Origin: Novosphingobium sp. B1
GTDB taxonomy: Bacteria; Pseudomonadota; Alphaproteobacteria; Sphingomonadales; Sphingomonadaceae
Assembly: GCF_900176395.1 (NCBI RefSeq)
Contig: NZ_FWXL01000002.1
Location: 434,001-498,000, forward strand
Direction: 5' to 3'
Length of the DNA stretch: 64,000 nt
Numbering within the stretch: position 1 is the first letter of the stretch; each line of letters opens with the position of its first letter. The notes under the pieces are model-generated. The model saw only the letters and a program-made list of their open reading frames with translations. It was not told the DNA's origin and did no database searches. Shown one piece after another: positions 30,256 to 39,311 of the stretch. Both the position numbers and the translations under genes were made by a program.

Positions 30256-32576
30256 GCTGCCCTGCCAAAGTCAGCATCGTCGGCATCGGCGCCGCCGTCG
30301 GTGAGGTTTAGCGCAAAGCCGGCGAGACGCTCCTGCTGCGCTGCAACCGTGTTGCGCGGCGCCGCCTTGCTCGGCGCGGCCTTTGCAGGGCGAGCCTGCG
30401 CAGCGGGCTTACGTGCCGGAGAAGCCGGACGCCTGGCCGGTGCGCTGCGGCGCATTTCGCCGGCATGATTGTTGCCTGTCTGGAAGAAGGCAATGGCGCT
30501 CTGCAGTTCCTCGGCCTGCGATGCCAGCTCTTCGGAAGTGGCCGAAATCTGATCAGATGCGCTGGCGTTGATCTGCGTTACCTTGTCGAGCTGCTGGATC
30601 GCCTCGTTGATTTGCGATGCGCCGATGTCCTGTTCGCGGCAGGCGGCGCTGATCTCTGTCACGAGTTCGGCGGTACGGCGAATGTCCGGCACCAATCGCG
30701 ACAGCATTTCACCGGCGTCGGTCGCAACCTTGACGGTGTCGGCAGAAACCGAGACGATTTCGGCAGCTGCGGTCTGGCTGCGTTCGGCCAGCTTGCGCAC
30801 TTCCGAAGCGACGACGGCAAAGCCCTTGCCGTGTTCGCCCGCGCGCGCCGCTTCCACAGCGGCGTTAAGCGCGAGGAGGTCGGTCTGCCGGGCGATTTCC
30901 TGCACGATGCTGATCTTTTCCGCGATCGTGCGCATCGCGCTCACCGCCTTTTCAACGGCAGACCCGGAAAGCTCAGCATCCTTGGACGACTGGCGCGCAA
31001 TCTTTTCGGTCTGGGCGGCGTTGTCGGCGTTCTGTTTGATGTTGGCAGCCATCTGTTCCATCGAAGCGGAGGCTTCCTCGGCGGAGGCCGCCTGTTCGGT
31101 CGCACCTTGCGAAACCTGCTCTGAGCTGGCTGCAAGCTGGCGGCTTCCTGCCGAAACGTTGTCGACTGCCGCGGCGGTGGTGCCGACCACGCTGCGCAGC
31201 CGTTCGATCATTGTTGCAAGCGCGGTGCCGAGCTGGTCGTCCGGCGAGCTTGCCCGATGCTCCACGGTCAGGTCGCCATCGGCGATACGGTCGGCCACTG
31301 CGGCGGTCTTGCGCAAGTCTGCCACCAGGCCATTGATCGCATCGCGCATTCCCTGGTGATCGCCGTGGCACTGGATATCGACCGTCTCCTGCAGATTGCC
31401 GATGCTGAGAAGCCGCAGCACGCGGTTGCCTTCCTCGATGGGCAGGATGATCGCATCGAGCATGCCGTTGATCCCCGACACGAGCTTTGCGAAGTCGCCG
31501 ACAAAGCGTGAAGCGGTGCCGCGTTCCGAAAGGAGCCCGTCGGTTGCCGCCTTGATCAGTCGCTGCACTTCGGCAGTGATCTCGCGCAGATTCATGCGCA
31601 GCGTCTCGATCGTGTCGTTGATGAAGGCCTTCTTGCCCGGGAACTGCTCGAGCGGGGCGTTGAAGTCTCCTTCGCCGAACGCCTTCACACAAGCCATCGC
31701 CTTCTTCTTCACGGCTATGTGACCAGCGACCATTTCGTTGATGCCGCGTGCGACTACCTGGAAGTCGCCGTCGAATTTCGCGCTGTCGATCATGACATCG
31801 ATGTCGCCACGGTCATGCTCGACCGACATGTGGTTCATTTCGGCGAGCAAGCCGGTGAGGTTTGCGCGCAGCGTCTCGATGGTATCGTTGATGAAGGCCT
31901 TCTTGCCCGGGAATTGTTCGAGTGAAGCCTGGAAATCGCATTCACCAAAAGCCTTGACGCAGGCCATGGCCTTTTTCTTCACCGCGATGTGGCCAGCAAC
32001 CATGTCGTTGATACCCCGGGCAACAACGCCGAAATCGCCGGGGAACTTCGCATGGTCGATGACCACGTCGATATCGCCGCGCTCATGCTCAGCCGACATA
32101 TGGTTCATTTCGGCGAGCAGGCCCGAAAGGTTCGCGCGCAGCGTCTCGATTGTATCGTTGATGAAGGCCTTCTTGCCTGGCAACTGCTCCATCGGCGCAG
32201 TGAAGTTGCCCAGGCTGAACTGACGGACGCATTCCATTGCCTGCTTCTTCACGCTGATGTGCGCATCGACGAGTTCGTTGACTTGCGTTGCCATCACGCC
32301 AAGCTTGCCAGGTAGGGTCTTCGCATCGATGACCACGTCGATGTCGCCCCGCGCGTGCTCGTCGGTCATCCGCGCGATCTGCGAGGACAGTGCCTCGACC
32401 GGTGCGGTGGCACTGTCCAGCAGGCGGTTGAATGCTGCGATGACAGCCTTGGTCGGGTCATTGCCGGCCGTCTCATCAAGGCGCACCGAGAGATCTCCGG
32501 CTGCAAGGGCCTGTTCGACCCGGCTGACCTCCTCGAGTACGCGCTGCTCCGAAACTCTGGACAAAATGCTCATCAT
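30252..32576 (-). CDS. Soluble poly-HAMP methyl-accepting chemotaxis protein (three 90-residue units)
   Basis: 774 residues without membrane segments. Residues 77-166, 167-256 and 257-346 are tandem 90-residue units, each a pair of HAMP-like modules (GDIDVVID...[18 protein letters not shown], then [20 protein letters not shown]). Two or three more HAMP-like modules follow, including [18 protein letters not shown] and [18 protein letters not shown]. The signalling domain reads [20 protein letters not shown] with [19 protein letters not shown] Lys/Ala/Arg/Pro-rich linker precedes the C-terminal [10 protein letters not shown] and DFGRAA. The 135-residue excess over the 639-residue sibling corresponds to one 90-residue unit plus one extra HAMP. 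Start ATG 32576 overlaps the cheW stop; a second ATG follows at 32573. Confidence 0.93.
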   Translation of the reverse strand: MMSILSRVSEQRVLEEVSRVEQALAAGDLSVRLDETAGNDPTKAVIAAFNRLLDSATAPVEALSSQIARMTDEHARGDIDVVIDAKTLPGKLGVMATQVNELVDAHISVKKQAMECVRQFSLGNFTAPMEQLPGKKAFINDTIETLRANLSGLLAEMNHMSAEHERGDIDVVIDHAKFPGDFGVVARGINDMVAGHIAVKKKAMACVKAFGECDFQASLEQFPGKKAFINDTIETLRANLTGLLAEMNHMSVEHDRGDIDVMIDSAKFDGDFQVVARGINEMVAGHIAVKKKAMACVKAFGEGDFNAPLEQFPGKKAFINDTIETLRMNLREITAEVQRLIKAATDGLLSERGTASRFVGDFAKLVSGINGMLDAIILPIEEGNRVLRLLSIGNLQETVDIQCHGDHQGMRDAINGLVADLRKTAAVADRIADGDLTVEHRASSPDDQLGTALATMIERLRSVVGTTAAAVDNVSAGSRQLAASSEQVSQGATEQAASAEEASASMEQMAANIKQNADNAAQTEKIARQSSKDAELSGSAVEKAVSAMRTIAEKISIVQEIARQTDLLALNAAVEAARAGEHGKGFAVVASEVRKLAERSQTAAAEIVSVSADTVKVATDAGEMLSRLVPDIRRTAELVTEISAACREQDIGASQINEAIQQLDKVTQINASASDQISATSEELASQAEELQSAIAFFQTGNNHAGEMRRSAPARRPASPARKPAAQARPAKAAPSKAAPRNTVAAQQERLAGFALNLTDGGADADDADFGRAA
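31539..32348 (-). repeat. Three tandem 270-bp coding repeats (HAMP pairs) in the 774-residue receptor
   Basis: Units at 32079-32348, 31809-32078 and 31539-31808. On the + strand the landmark gttgatgaaggccttcttgc begins at about 31618, 31888 and 32158, spaced exactly 270 bp. Units 2 and 3 are nearly identical over their first 70 codons, which indicates recent duplication or gene conversion. Confidence 0.9.
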
Positions 32577-33061
32577 GCGGCCTCCGCAAGCGATGTGAAG
32601 ATGGTGGGAAGATCTGGAATGACGATGACCGAACCGGGCTGGCGCACCAGTTCGCGGGCGAACTCTCGGCGCCAGCGCATGCCCAGCAAGGGTGGTTCGC
32701 TGCTGTCTGAGCGATTAAGGATAGTGACTTCGTGAACCTTGTCCGACCGCAGTCCGATCTGCAGAGGTTCGCCCCCGATCTGTGTCTCGATCACGACGAT
32801 GCGGTTATCGGGACTGGCCTCCTCACCAGTCTCGCGCGTCATGCCGAAGGCAACGCGCAAGTCCGCGATGGGAATGATCTTGCCGCGAAAATTGACGACG
32901 CTCGCCACCAGCGGCGGTGCGCCCGGAACCGGCGTTTCGGGAAGGAGATCGAGGATCTCCCGAATGCTGACCGCCTCGATCGCCAGCCGTTCGTCGCCGA
33001 CGTCAAATGTCAGAACCTCCAACTGGCCCGCTTCATCCCAAGGGGTGGAGCTGCCGGTCAT
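32573..33061 (-). CDS. cheW: Chemotaxis coupling protein
   Basis: 162 residues from ATG 33061, 7 bases after the cheA stop. The CheW fold is visible: [20 protein letters not shown] and [20 protein letters not shown], the signature [18 protein letters not shown], then [20 protein letters not shown] with DKVHEV. It bridges CheA and receptors. The stop overlaps the start of the 774-residue receptor, so production is coupled to both its kinase and its receptor. Confidence 0.95.
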   Translation of the reverse strand: MTGSSTPWDEAGQLEVLTFDVGDERLAIEAVSIREILDLLPETPVPGAPPLVASVVNFRGKIIPIADLRVAFGMTRETGEEASPDNRIVVIETQIGGEPLQIGLRSDKVHEVTILNRSDSSEPPLLGMRWRREFARELVRQPGSVIVIPDLPTIFTSLAEAA

Positions 33062-33068
33062 GATCGTG

Positions 33069-35096
33069 TCATCCTGCTGCACGCAGACGCTCCTCGTGGC
33101 TCTGGCCCAGTGCAACGAGCTGGACGACATCGAGAATGAGCGCGACCCCGCCGTCGCCAAGGATGGTCGCGCCCGAAAAGCTCGGGATCGACCGGTGCAG
33201 GCTCGACATCGACTTAATCACCGTCTGATGGCTGCCGATGATCTGGTCGACGACAAGGCCGACGCGCTCGCCGCCGGTCGCGATTACCACGATCTTCTGG
33301 TAGGGGTCGGGCCGCGTGCCCGTCGCGAAAAGCTCGCGCAGCCGAAGGAACGGGACCAGCCGCTCCCGCAACTGGATCATGCTGCGGCCGCGCGAACGGA
33401 TGTCCTCTTCAAGGCTCAGCTCAAGGCATTCCTCGACCGCGGCGAGCGGAATGACGTACTTTCCGTCGCCCACCCGGACCAGCAGGCCGTCGATGATCGC
33501 CAAGGTAAGCGGAATGCGCAGCGTGATAACCGAACCCTTGCCGGCCTCGCTGGTCATGTCGATGTGGCCACGCAGACCCTCGATCGTACGCTTGACCACA
33601 TCCATGCCGACGCCGCGCCCGGATAGGTTGGTGATCTGGGCTGCGGTCGAAAATCCCGGCTGGAAGATAAGCTGTAGCAGCTCACTGTCGCTCAGCACCT
33701 GGCCGGGCTGGATCAGCCCGTTGGACTCTGCCTTGGCGCGGACGCGATCGCGACTGATACCGCGCCCGTCGTCCTCGATGGTGATCAGCACCTCGCCACC
33801 GGCCTGCTGCGCGGAAAGCTTCAGGCGCCCGGAAGCGGGCTTGCCCGCCGCAATGCGCTCCTCCTCGGTCTCCAGTCCATGGTCGCAGGAGTTGCGGATC
33901 AGGTGGACGATCGGGTCGGCCAGCCGCTCGGACACGGTCTTGTCGATTTCGGTGCTCTCGCCGTCAGTCTCCAGATCAATGGACTTTCCGGTTTCGCGCG
34001 CCAGATCGTGGACCAGCCGACGGAAGCGGCCAAACAACGAGGTGATAGGCACCATCCGCAACACCATCATCGTATCGCGCAACTCGTTTGCCAGCCGTTC
34101 AACCTCTTCGGAGATCGACCGAAGGGCAAGCTCGCCTGCAGGCCCGGAAACGCCGTTGCCGGCGAGCTGGGCCAGCCTGCTTTGCACGATGACCAACTCG
34201 CCAACCCGGTCCATCAGCAAATCGAGCCGGTCCGCCGGTACGCGAACGCTTTCACTGGGTAATCGCGAGGTGGCGCTGGCTTTCGCTTCCGCTACGGGGA
34301 TTGCATCTGAAGCTGGGGATGCTGCTGCCGCCTCTGCCCTTGCAGTCCGCTCTTCAGGGTGCTTGGGAGCTGCGGCTTGTTCGCTGACTGCCTCGATGGC
34401 CAGTTCCATGTCATCGAGCACGAAGATGAAAACGTCCTCGATCTCCTCGCGTGTCACTGAGGCGGGAAGGGCGAGCGTCCAGCCAAGGTGGCATTGCGTG
34501 GGGTCGAGTTCGTCAAGCGGAGGGACTTGCGACAGGTCGACTGAGAGGTTTGTCGCTCCGAGATCGCGCAATTCATCGAGCAGGATGAGGGGATTGGTCC
34601 CGTTCGCCAGAACTTCGGGCGCAAACCGGAAAGAAACTCGCCAGCCTTGCCTGGGAGCGGAGCAGCCGTCTGCGCTTGCGGGATCTTTGGCGGCATCGAC
34701 TGCGTCTACGCCGCCGCCGCTATCGCCCAGCAAGGCGTGGAGACGGTCAAGCAGCGCCTCACCTTGATCACCAGCGCTGGTGCCTTCGCGGTCTTCGACG
34801 AGCCTGCGCATGTGATCCATTGCCGCAAGGGTGAGCGCGACAAGCTCTGCCGTTGCCGGGACGTGGCCCTTGCGCACGCTGTCGAATGCGGTTTCGCAAT
34901 GATGCGTGAACGCGGCCAGGGCATCGAACCCGAACATCGCGCCTGAACCCTTGAGCGTGTGCATCCCGCGAAAGACGGTGTCGATCAGGTCGCGGCTGTC
35001 GAGAGCGTGGGCAAGGTCGAGCAGGGCCTGTTCTGTAGCGTCAAGCAGCTCGGCTGCTTCAACCCTGAAGGCCGCGATTGGGTCTGCCCCGGTCAC
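33069..35096 (-). CDS. cheA: Chemotaxis histidine kinase
   Basis: 675 residues starting at GTG 35096, overlapping the cheY stop in GTGA. The HPt domain (residues 1-110) has the phospho-His46 in FRGMHTLKGSGAMFG. A P2-like region (residues ~150-235) and an Ala-rich linker follow, then the dimerisation helices (DRLDLLMDRVGELVIVQSRL) and the HATPase domain with N box HLIRNSCDHGLE, G1 EDDGRGISRDR and G2 GRGVGMDVVKRTIEGLRGHI. The C-terminal CheW-like regulatory domain ends at VVQLVALGQSHEERLRAAG. It phosphorylates the CheY and CheB of this operon in response to receptor state. All catalytic motifs are intact. Confidence 0.97.
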   Translation of the reverse strand: MTGADPIAAFRVEAAELLDATEQALLDLAHALDSRDLIDTVFRGMHTLKGSGAMFGFDALAAFTHHCETAFDSVRKGHVPATAELVALTLAAMDHMRRLVEDREGTSAGDQGEALLDRLHALLGDSGGGVDAVDAAKDPASADGCSAPRQGWRVSFRFAPEVLANGTNPLILLDELRDLGATNLSVDLSQVPPLDELDPTQCHLGWTLALPASVTREEIEDVFIFVLDDMELAIEAVSEQAAAPKHPEERTARAEAAAASPASDAIPVAEAKASATSRLPSESVRVPADRLDLLMDRVGELVIVQSRLAQLAGNGVSGPAGELALRSISEEVERLANELRDTMMVLRMVPITSLFGRFRRLVHDLARETGKSIDLETDGESTEIDKTVSERLADPIVHLIRNSCDHGLETEEERIAAGKPASGRLKLSAQQAGGEVLITIEDDGRGISRDRVRAKAESNGLIQPGQVLSDSELLQLIFQPGFSTAAQITNLSGRGVGMDVVKRTIEGLRGHIDMTSEAGKGSVITLRIPLTLAIIDGLLVRVGDGKYVIPLAAVEECLELSLEEDIRSRGRSMIQLRERLVPFLRLRELFATGTRPDPYQKIVVIATGGERVGLVVDQIIGSHQTVIKSMSSLHRSIPSFSGATILGDGGVALILDVVQLVALGQSHEERLRAAG

Positions 35097-35458
35097 TGTC
35101 CAAGCACCTTGCGCGTGACCTTTAACAGGGCGTCGGCCACGAAAGGCTTGACTAGCCAGCCGGTGGCACCGGCGGCCTTTGCCTGCTGTTTCATGCCCTC
35201 ATCGGACTCAGTGGTCAGGAAAATGATGGGCGTGCCGACCTGCTGCGGCAGCTTGCGGATCTCGCGGATCATCTCCAGCCCGTTCATGTTGGGCATGTTG
35301 AGATCGGTGATGATCATGTCGAACTTGGCGCCCGAGGCCTTGTCGAGACCCTCTCGACCATCAGCTGCTTCGGTAACCGCATGGCCCGCTCCTGCAAGGG
35401 CGAGGCGGATTGCCATGCGAACGCTCATGGAATCGTCGACTGTAAGGATATTGCTCAT
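35093..35458 (-). CDS. cheY: Chemotaxis response regulator
   Basis: 121 residues, a stand-alone receiver. The acidic pair is in ILTVDDSMSVRM, the phosphoacceptor is Asp52 in MIITDLNMPNMNGLEM, the switch Thr is in IIFLTTESD and the conserved Lys is in WLVKPFVADALL. ATG 35458 overlaps the upstream STAS gene stop in ATGA; a longer reading start at 35497 would lie inside that gene. It carries the CheA phosphate to an output, classically the flagellar motor. No flagellar genes are in the window, so the output of this pathway is open. Confidence 0.96.
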   Translation of the reverse strand: MSNILTVDDSMSVRMAIRLALAGAGHAVTEAADGREGLDKASGAKFDMIITDLNMPNMNGLEMIREIRKLPQQVGTPIIFLTTESDEGMKQQAKAAGATGWLVKPFVADALLKVTRKVLGQ

Positions 35459-35757
35459 TGTCCGGCTACTCCGGCGTTGCAGGAATTGTCTTGCCACCCC
35501 GGCAGATTGGCGAAACCGGCACGCTCCATCAGGGCGATGACCGCTTCGCTCGGGGGCTGGCTGTGAGTAAGGGATTTGCTGTCGCGCTCCGCCATCTTCG
35601 CCGTGGCGGCCAGGACCTGGAGCAGGGTGAGATCAGCCTCGTTAGCCTGCGACAGATCGAGGCTGCAGGCATCGCTCCTGGCCAAAGCTTCGAGGATCGC
35701 CTCGGTTATTTCGCGGATGTTGCCGAGGTTGGCTATCGGACCAATGACGACTGCCAT
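35455..35757 (-). CDS. STAS-domain protein, first gene of the che operon
   Basis: 100 residues from ATG 35757 behind ggagatgggg. The pattern SLDLSQANEADLTLLQVLAA matches the STAS core strand-helix (lDlsgv..iD..glqlL), but the usual Ser target of anti-sigma-antagonist kinases is Thr or Leu here. STAS proteins of this size head several alphaproteobacterial che clusters, where their role is poorly defined. Its stop overlaps the cheY start, so it is the promoter-proximal gene of a translationally linked chain. Possible roles are array accessory or phospho-relay partner; both are inference. Confidence 0.75.
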   Translation of the reverse strand: MAVVIGPIANLGNIREITEAILEALARSDACSLDLSQANEADLTLLQVLAATAKMAERDSKSLTHSQPPSEAVIALMERAGFANLPGWQDNSCNAGVAGQ

Positions 35758-35999
35758 ACCCCATCTCCCTCTCAACTTGGTGACAGGGCGACATTCTTGG
35801 CAAAACTTGTGTTTTTTGGCTCAGCAACGACTAGCTGAAATTACTACGGGATAGCGGGCCTGCAATCACTAACGAAATCGTCCGGATTCTTTACCGAGAT
35901 TGCGCACGGCTTGCTCAGTCTGACCTCGCGGCGGACAAAGCGGTTCTTCACTATCCACGGCGTTAAGATGTTCACGGCTTTGCTCAAGGACCTGGGCCT
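35758..35999. promoter_or_regulatory. Upstream region of the che operon
   Basis: 242 bp between the STAS start and the end of the CoA-transferase gene. It should contain the che promoter. It includes an AT-rich tract (ttgtgttttttggc near 35809-35822) at a suitable distance, but I cannot assign a sigma factor. A short GC hairpin (ctgggccttcaggccag at 35991-36007) straddles the end of the CoA-transferase gene without a T tail. Confidence 0.35.
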
Positions 36000-37241
36000 T
36001 CAGGCCAGATTCTCTGAAATGACGCCAGCCGCCAGAAGACGTTTTATCTCGTCCTGAACAAGACCCAGCTTCTCGGCAAGCACCGCTGCCGTATCCTCGC
36101 CCGAGCGCGGCGGCGCATGGCGATAGGTCGCGGGCGATGCCGAAAGCTGCGCTGGAAAACCAAGGACCTTCACCGGTGTACCATCTGACCGCGCCATTTC
36201 ATGTACTAGGCCACGCGCCTCGATCTGAGGGTGCGCCAAGACTTCGGGAATCTCGTTGACCTTGCCGCCGGGAAGGCCTGCGCCCTGCATCGCCGCGATC
36301 AGGTCTGCCGCCTTCCATCGTGCAATGACGGGGCGCATTACGTCCATCAGCGCATCACGATTGAGGCACCTGCCGCTACTGATGACAAACCGCGGATCAT
36401 CCGCCAGCCCACTGAGGCCGAGTATGTCCATGAATTGGCGAAATTGCCGATCGTTGCCGATTGCCACCAGCACATCGCCGTCGCTGCAGGTAAAATCCTG
36501 ATACGGAACGACGGTGGGATGCTGGTTGCCCATGCGGCGGGGCGCCACGCCACCGTTGAGCCAGTTCGAAGCCTGATTGGCGAGCAGCGCCACTTGCGTG
36601 TCAAGCAGGGCAAGGTCGATCTGCTGCCCCTCGCCAGTGGCGTGGCGGTGGTTCAGGGCCGCCAGCACCGAGATCGTCGCGTAAAGCCCGGTGGTGAGGT
36701 CGCTGATCGGGATGCCGACCTTCATTGGCCCGCCGCCCGGCTCGCCATCGGGCAGGCCGGTGACGCTCATCAGACCGCTCATGCCTTGGACAAGGAAGTC
36801 GTAGCCCCCGGTGTTGCGCAAGGGGCCGGTCTGGCCAAAGCCGGTGATCGAGAGGTAGATCAGGTCGGGCTTGATTGCGCGCAGCGATGCATAATCGAGG
36901 CCGTACTTGGCCAAGCCACCGACGCGGAAGTTTTCGATCACCACGTCGGCCTGCGCGGCGAACTGGCGGATCAGGTCGGCGCCTGCAGGATCAGCCATGT
37001 TGATCGCCACAGAGCGCTTGTTGCGATTGGCGCATAGGTAATAGGCGGCATCGCGGCTGCCATCGTCGAGGAACGGCGGCCCCCACTTGCGCGTGTCGTC
37101 GCCTTGACCCGGCTGTTCGATCTTGATCACATCCGCGCCAAGATCACCCAGCGCCTGGCTGCACCAAGGCCCGGCCAGCACGCGAGACAGATCGAGCACA
37201 GTAATGCCGGCAAGGGGGCCTATTGTCGTCGCCTTGCTCAC
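36000..37241 (-). CDS. Family III CoA-transferase (CaiB/BaiF type)
   Basis: 413 residues from GTG 37241, overlapping the upstream enoyl-CoA hydratase stop in GTGA. Signature elements are ITVLDLSRVLAGPWCSQALG, then DLGADVIKIEQPGQGDDTR, ANRNKRSVAINM, and the active-site Asp181 in VGIPISDLTTGLYATI, corresponding to the formyl-CoA transferase Asp that forms the mixed anhydride. The enzyme moves CoA between carboxylic acids in the cytosol. With the coupled hydratase and the divergent acyl-CoA dehydrogenases it probably activates a carboxylic acid for beta-oxidation-like breakdown. The acid is not identifiable from sequence. Confidence 0.92.
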   Translation of the reverse strand: MSKATTIGPLAGITVLDLSRVLAGPWCSQALGDLGADVIKIEQPGQGDDTRKWGPPFLDDGSRDAAYYLCANRNKRSVAINMADPAGADLIRQFAAQADVVIENFRVGGLAKYGLDYASLRAIKPDLIYLSITGFGQTGPLRNTGGYDFLVQGMSGLMSVTGLPDGEPGGGPMKVGIPISDLTTGLYATISVLAALNHRHATGEGQQIDLALLDTQVALLANQASNWLNGGVAPRRMGNQHPTVVPYQDFTCSDGDVLVAIGNDRQFRQFMDILGLSGLADDPRFVISSGRCLNRDALMDVMRPVIARWKAADLIAAMQGAGLPGGKVNEIPEVLAHPQIEARGLVHEMARSDGTPVKVLGFPAQLSASPATYRHAPPRSGEDTAAVLAEKLGLVQDEIKRLLAAGVISENLA

Positions 37242-38062
37242 TCGCCCTTCAACTCTGGCTTGCGCTTTTCGAGGAAGGCACTGACCGCCTCGTGGTGATC
37301 ATGGGTGTAATGGGCCAGCGCCTGATAGGCGGCGGAGAGTTCCAGCAGCGGTGCCAGCTTCATGTCCTGCCCTTCGCGCATCAGGCGCTTTGCCATGCGC
37401 GTAGCGTGACCGGGATTGGCGGCGATGGAATGTGCGACTTCCAGCGCGCGGGCGAGCAGCCGGTCGGGCGCCACCACTTCACTGACGAGGCCATATTCCA
37501 ACGCCTTAGCCGCGTCGATGGTATCGCCCGTCAGCGTCATCAGGCTGGCGCGCGCCATGCCGATCACGCGCGGCAGGAGCCATGCGCCGCCATCGCCCGG
37601 CACGATGCCGAGCTTGACGAAGCTTTCGGCAAACAGCGCCCTGTCCGAAGCGATGCGGATATCTGTCATGCAGGCCAGATCGAGACCGGCACCGATGGCC
37701 GGGCCGTTCACGGCGGCGATGACCGGCACTTCGAGATCGTAGAGCGCGGTCGGGATCATCTGGATGCCGGTCCGATACTGGTTGCGGATCGAGAACGGCG
37801 TACCTCCGAACATGCCGGTCTTCTCGGCCATGTGCTTGACGTTGCCGCCCGCGCAGAACGCCTTGCCTGCGCCGGTCAGCACCACGGCGCGTACCGAGGC
37901 ATCGCGGGTCACGCTGGCGCAGAACTGGGCGATTTCCTCACTGTGTGCGGTTTCGGAGATCGCGTTGCGCGTGTCCGGGCGGTTGAGCGTGGCGATGACC
38001 ACCGGGCCATCGCGTTCGACGAGCAGGAAGGGGGCGGTGTCATCAGGGATCTTGGCAGACAT
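37238..38062 (-). CDS. Enoyl-CoA hydratase
   Basis: 274 residues from ATG 38062; a GTG at 38089 is also in frame but would overlap the operator dyad. DRPDTRN-type N terminus (LNRPDTRNAISETAHSEEI), oxyanion motifs GAGKAFCAGGNVKHM and VNGPAIGAGLDLACMTDIRI, and the catalytic region FVKLGIVPGDGGAWLLPRVI are present. One of the two hydratase glutamates is a Gly (VPGDGGAWLL where many hydratases have PEGGG), so hydration is likely but not certain. C-terminal FLEKRKPEL resembles that of the crotonase at 6544. It is coupled to the CoA-transferase. Confidence 0.9.
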   Translation of the reverse strand: MSAKIPDDTAPFLLVERDGPVVIATLNRPDTRNAISETAHSEEIAQFCASVTRDASVRAVVLTGAGKAFCAGGNVKHMAEKTGMFGGTPFSIRNQYRTGIQMIPTALYDLEVPVIAAVNGPAIGAGLDLACMTDIRIASDRALFAESFVKLGIVPGDGGAWLLPRVIGMARASLMTLTGDTIDAAKALEYGLVSEVVAPDRLLARALEVAHSIAANPGHATRMAKRLMREGQDMKLAPLLELSAAYQALAHYTHDHHEAVSAFLEKRKPELKGE

Positions 38063-38087
38063 GGCCTGAAGGGTCCTCTTGGCAAGC

Positions 38088-38107
38088 ACTTAATTGATCG
38101 GTTAAGT
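38088..38107. promoter_or_regulatory. 20-bp operator-like dyad between divergent acyl-CoA genes
   Basis: acttaattgatcggttaagt is symmetric at 16 of 20 positions, with perfect ACTTAA/TTAAGT arms around a central GATC. It sits 26 bp before the hydratase ATG and 45 bp before the acyl-CoA dehydrogenase GTG, the position of an operator that controls both directions. Size and symmetry fit a TetR-family regulator of acyl-CoA catabolism; no such regulator is in the window. Confidence 0.5.
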
Positions 38108-38151
38108 CCTAGCTGGTTCGGCGAAGCCGGGCAACGATAGAGAGGATAAAC

Positions 38152-39297
38152 GTGTTCGATACCCTGACGCTTGCTCGGCTCCCGGCAGAGGACGAAGCGC
38201 TGCGGCCTGCGATCCGCGCCTTTATACAACAGAACATCGCTGGTATCCCCTTGGACCGGCGTGCACGCTCGTGGCAGGGGTTCAGCGCCGAGTTCAGCCG
38301 CGCGCTCGGGCAGGCTGGATTTCTCGGCCTCACGCTGCCCAAGGAATACGGCGGGAACGGCAAAGGACCCTTCGCGCGCTTCGTGGTGGTCGAGGAACTG
38401 CTTTCTGCCGGCGCACCTGTTGCCGCGCACTGGATTGCCGACCGGCAGAGCGCCCCGCTGCTCCTGAACTTCGGCACCGAGACGCAGCGCCAGAAGCACA
38501 TCCCCGCAATCTGCCGGGGCGAGCAGCTGTTCTGCATCGGCATGAGCGAACCGGGTTCCGGCTCGGACCTTGCCAGCGTACGCACCCGCGCAGAGCGGAC
38601 AGCCAAGGGCTGGGTGATTAACGGCCAGAAGATCTGGACCACCAATGCCATGCACTCGGACTACATGATCGCTCTGGTCCGAACCTCCGGCACCTCGGCT
38701 GACCGGCAGGGCGGCCTGTCGCAGCTGATCATCGACCTCAAGGCGCCCGGCGTGACCGTGCGGCCCATCGTCGACCTGACGGGTGACGCGCACTTTGCCG
38801 AGGTGTTCTTCGAGAACGTGGAACTGGACGAGGATGCGCTTGTGGGGGCAGAAGGCGAGGGCTGGAAGCAGGTCGTCGCCGAACTTGCGTTCGAACGTTC
38901 CGGGCCGGAGCGCATCTATTCCAGTGCCGTGTTGCTCGATGCATGGATAAAGCACCTGCAAGCGGTAGGCCGCAGCGATTGCGCTGCGCTGGTCGGGCGA
39001 CTGACGGCAGAACTCGCAACGTTGCGCGCCATGTCGATTGCCTGCACAGCGCGGCTGGTGGCGGGGGAAAGCCCGGTGGTCGAGGCGAGCATCGTCAAGG
39101 ATCGCGGCACAGGCTTCGAACAGGAATTGCCGGTGGTGATCGGGGATGACGTCGCCGCGAATCCCGATGAGGCGGTCAGCGAGGAACTATACCGCACGCT
39201 GCTCTACGTCACGCACATTGCACCAAGCTTCAGCCTGCGCGGCGGAACGCGCGAGATCCTGCGCGGGATCATCGCGCGCGGCATGGGCCTGCGGTAA
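38152..39297 (+). CDS. Acyl-CoA dehydrogenase
   Basis: 381 residues from GTG 38152 with agagagga upstream. Family signatures are FCIGMSEPGSGSDLASVRTR, then KGWVINGQKIWTTNAMHSDY, and the C-terminal SLRGGTREILRGIIARGMGL, where flavin and substrate sites meet. The enzyme introduces a double bond next to the CoA thioester and passes electrons to ETF. It is followed 14 bp downstream by a shorter paralogue. Such pairs (one full, one shorter subunit) form heteromeric dehydrogenases for branched or cyclic side chains, for example in steroid catabolism; that parallel is inference. Confidence 0.92.
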   Translation: MFDTLTLARLPAEDEALRPAIRAFIQQNIAGIPLDRRARSWQGFSAEFSRALGQAGFLGLTLPKEYGGNGKGPFARFVVVEELLSAGAPVAAHWIADRQSAPLLLNFGTETQRQKHIPAICRGEQLFCIGMSEPGSGSDLASVRTRAERTAKGWVINGQKIWTTNAMHSDYMIALVRTSGTSADRQGGLSQLIIDLKAPGVTVRPIVDLTGDAHFAEVFFENVELDEDALVGAEGEGWKQVVAELAFERSGPERIYSSAVLLDAWIKHLQAVGRSDCAALVGRLTAELATLRAMSIACTARLVAGESPVVEASIVKDRGTGFEQELPVVIGDDVAANPDEAVSEELYRTLLYVTHIAPSFSLRGGTREILRGIIARGMGLR

Positions 39298-39311
39298 GGA
39301 GTGAAGAGATC

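Noticed and set aside
28915..32348. Regularly spaced repeats, considered as a CRISPR-like or intergenic array
   Set aside because: The 270-bp period is in frame within two receptor genes and encodes HAMP pairs; there are no spacers.
35950..36060. Plus-strand ATG frame across the end of the CoA-transferase gene (MFTALLKDLG)
   Set aside because: Overlaps the conserved C terminus of a real gene on the other strand and lacks a ribosome binding site.
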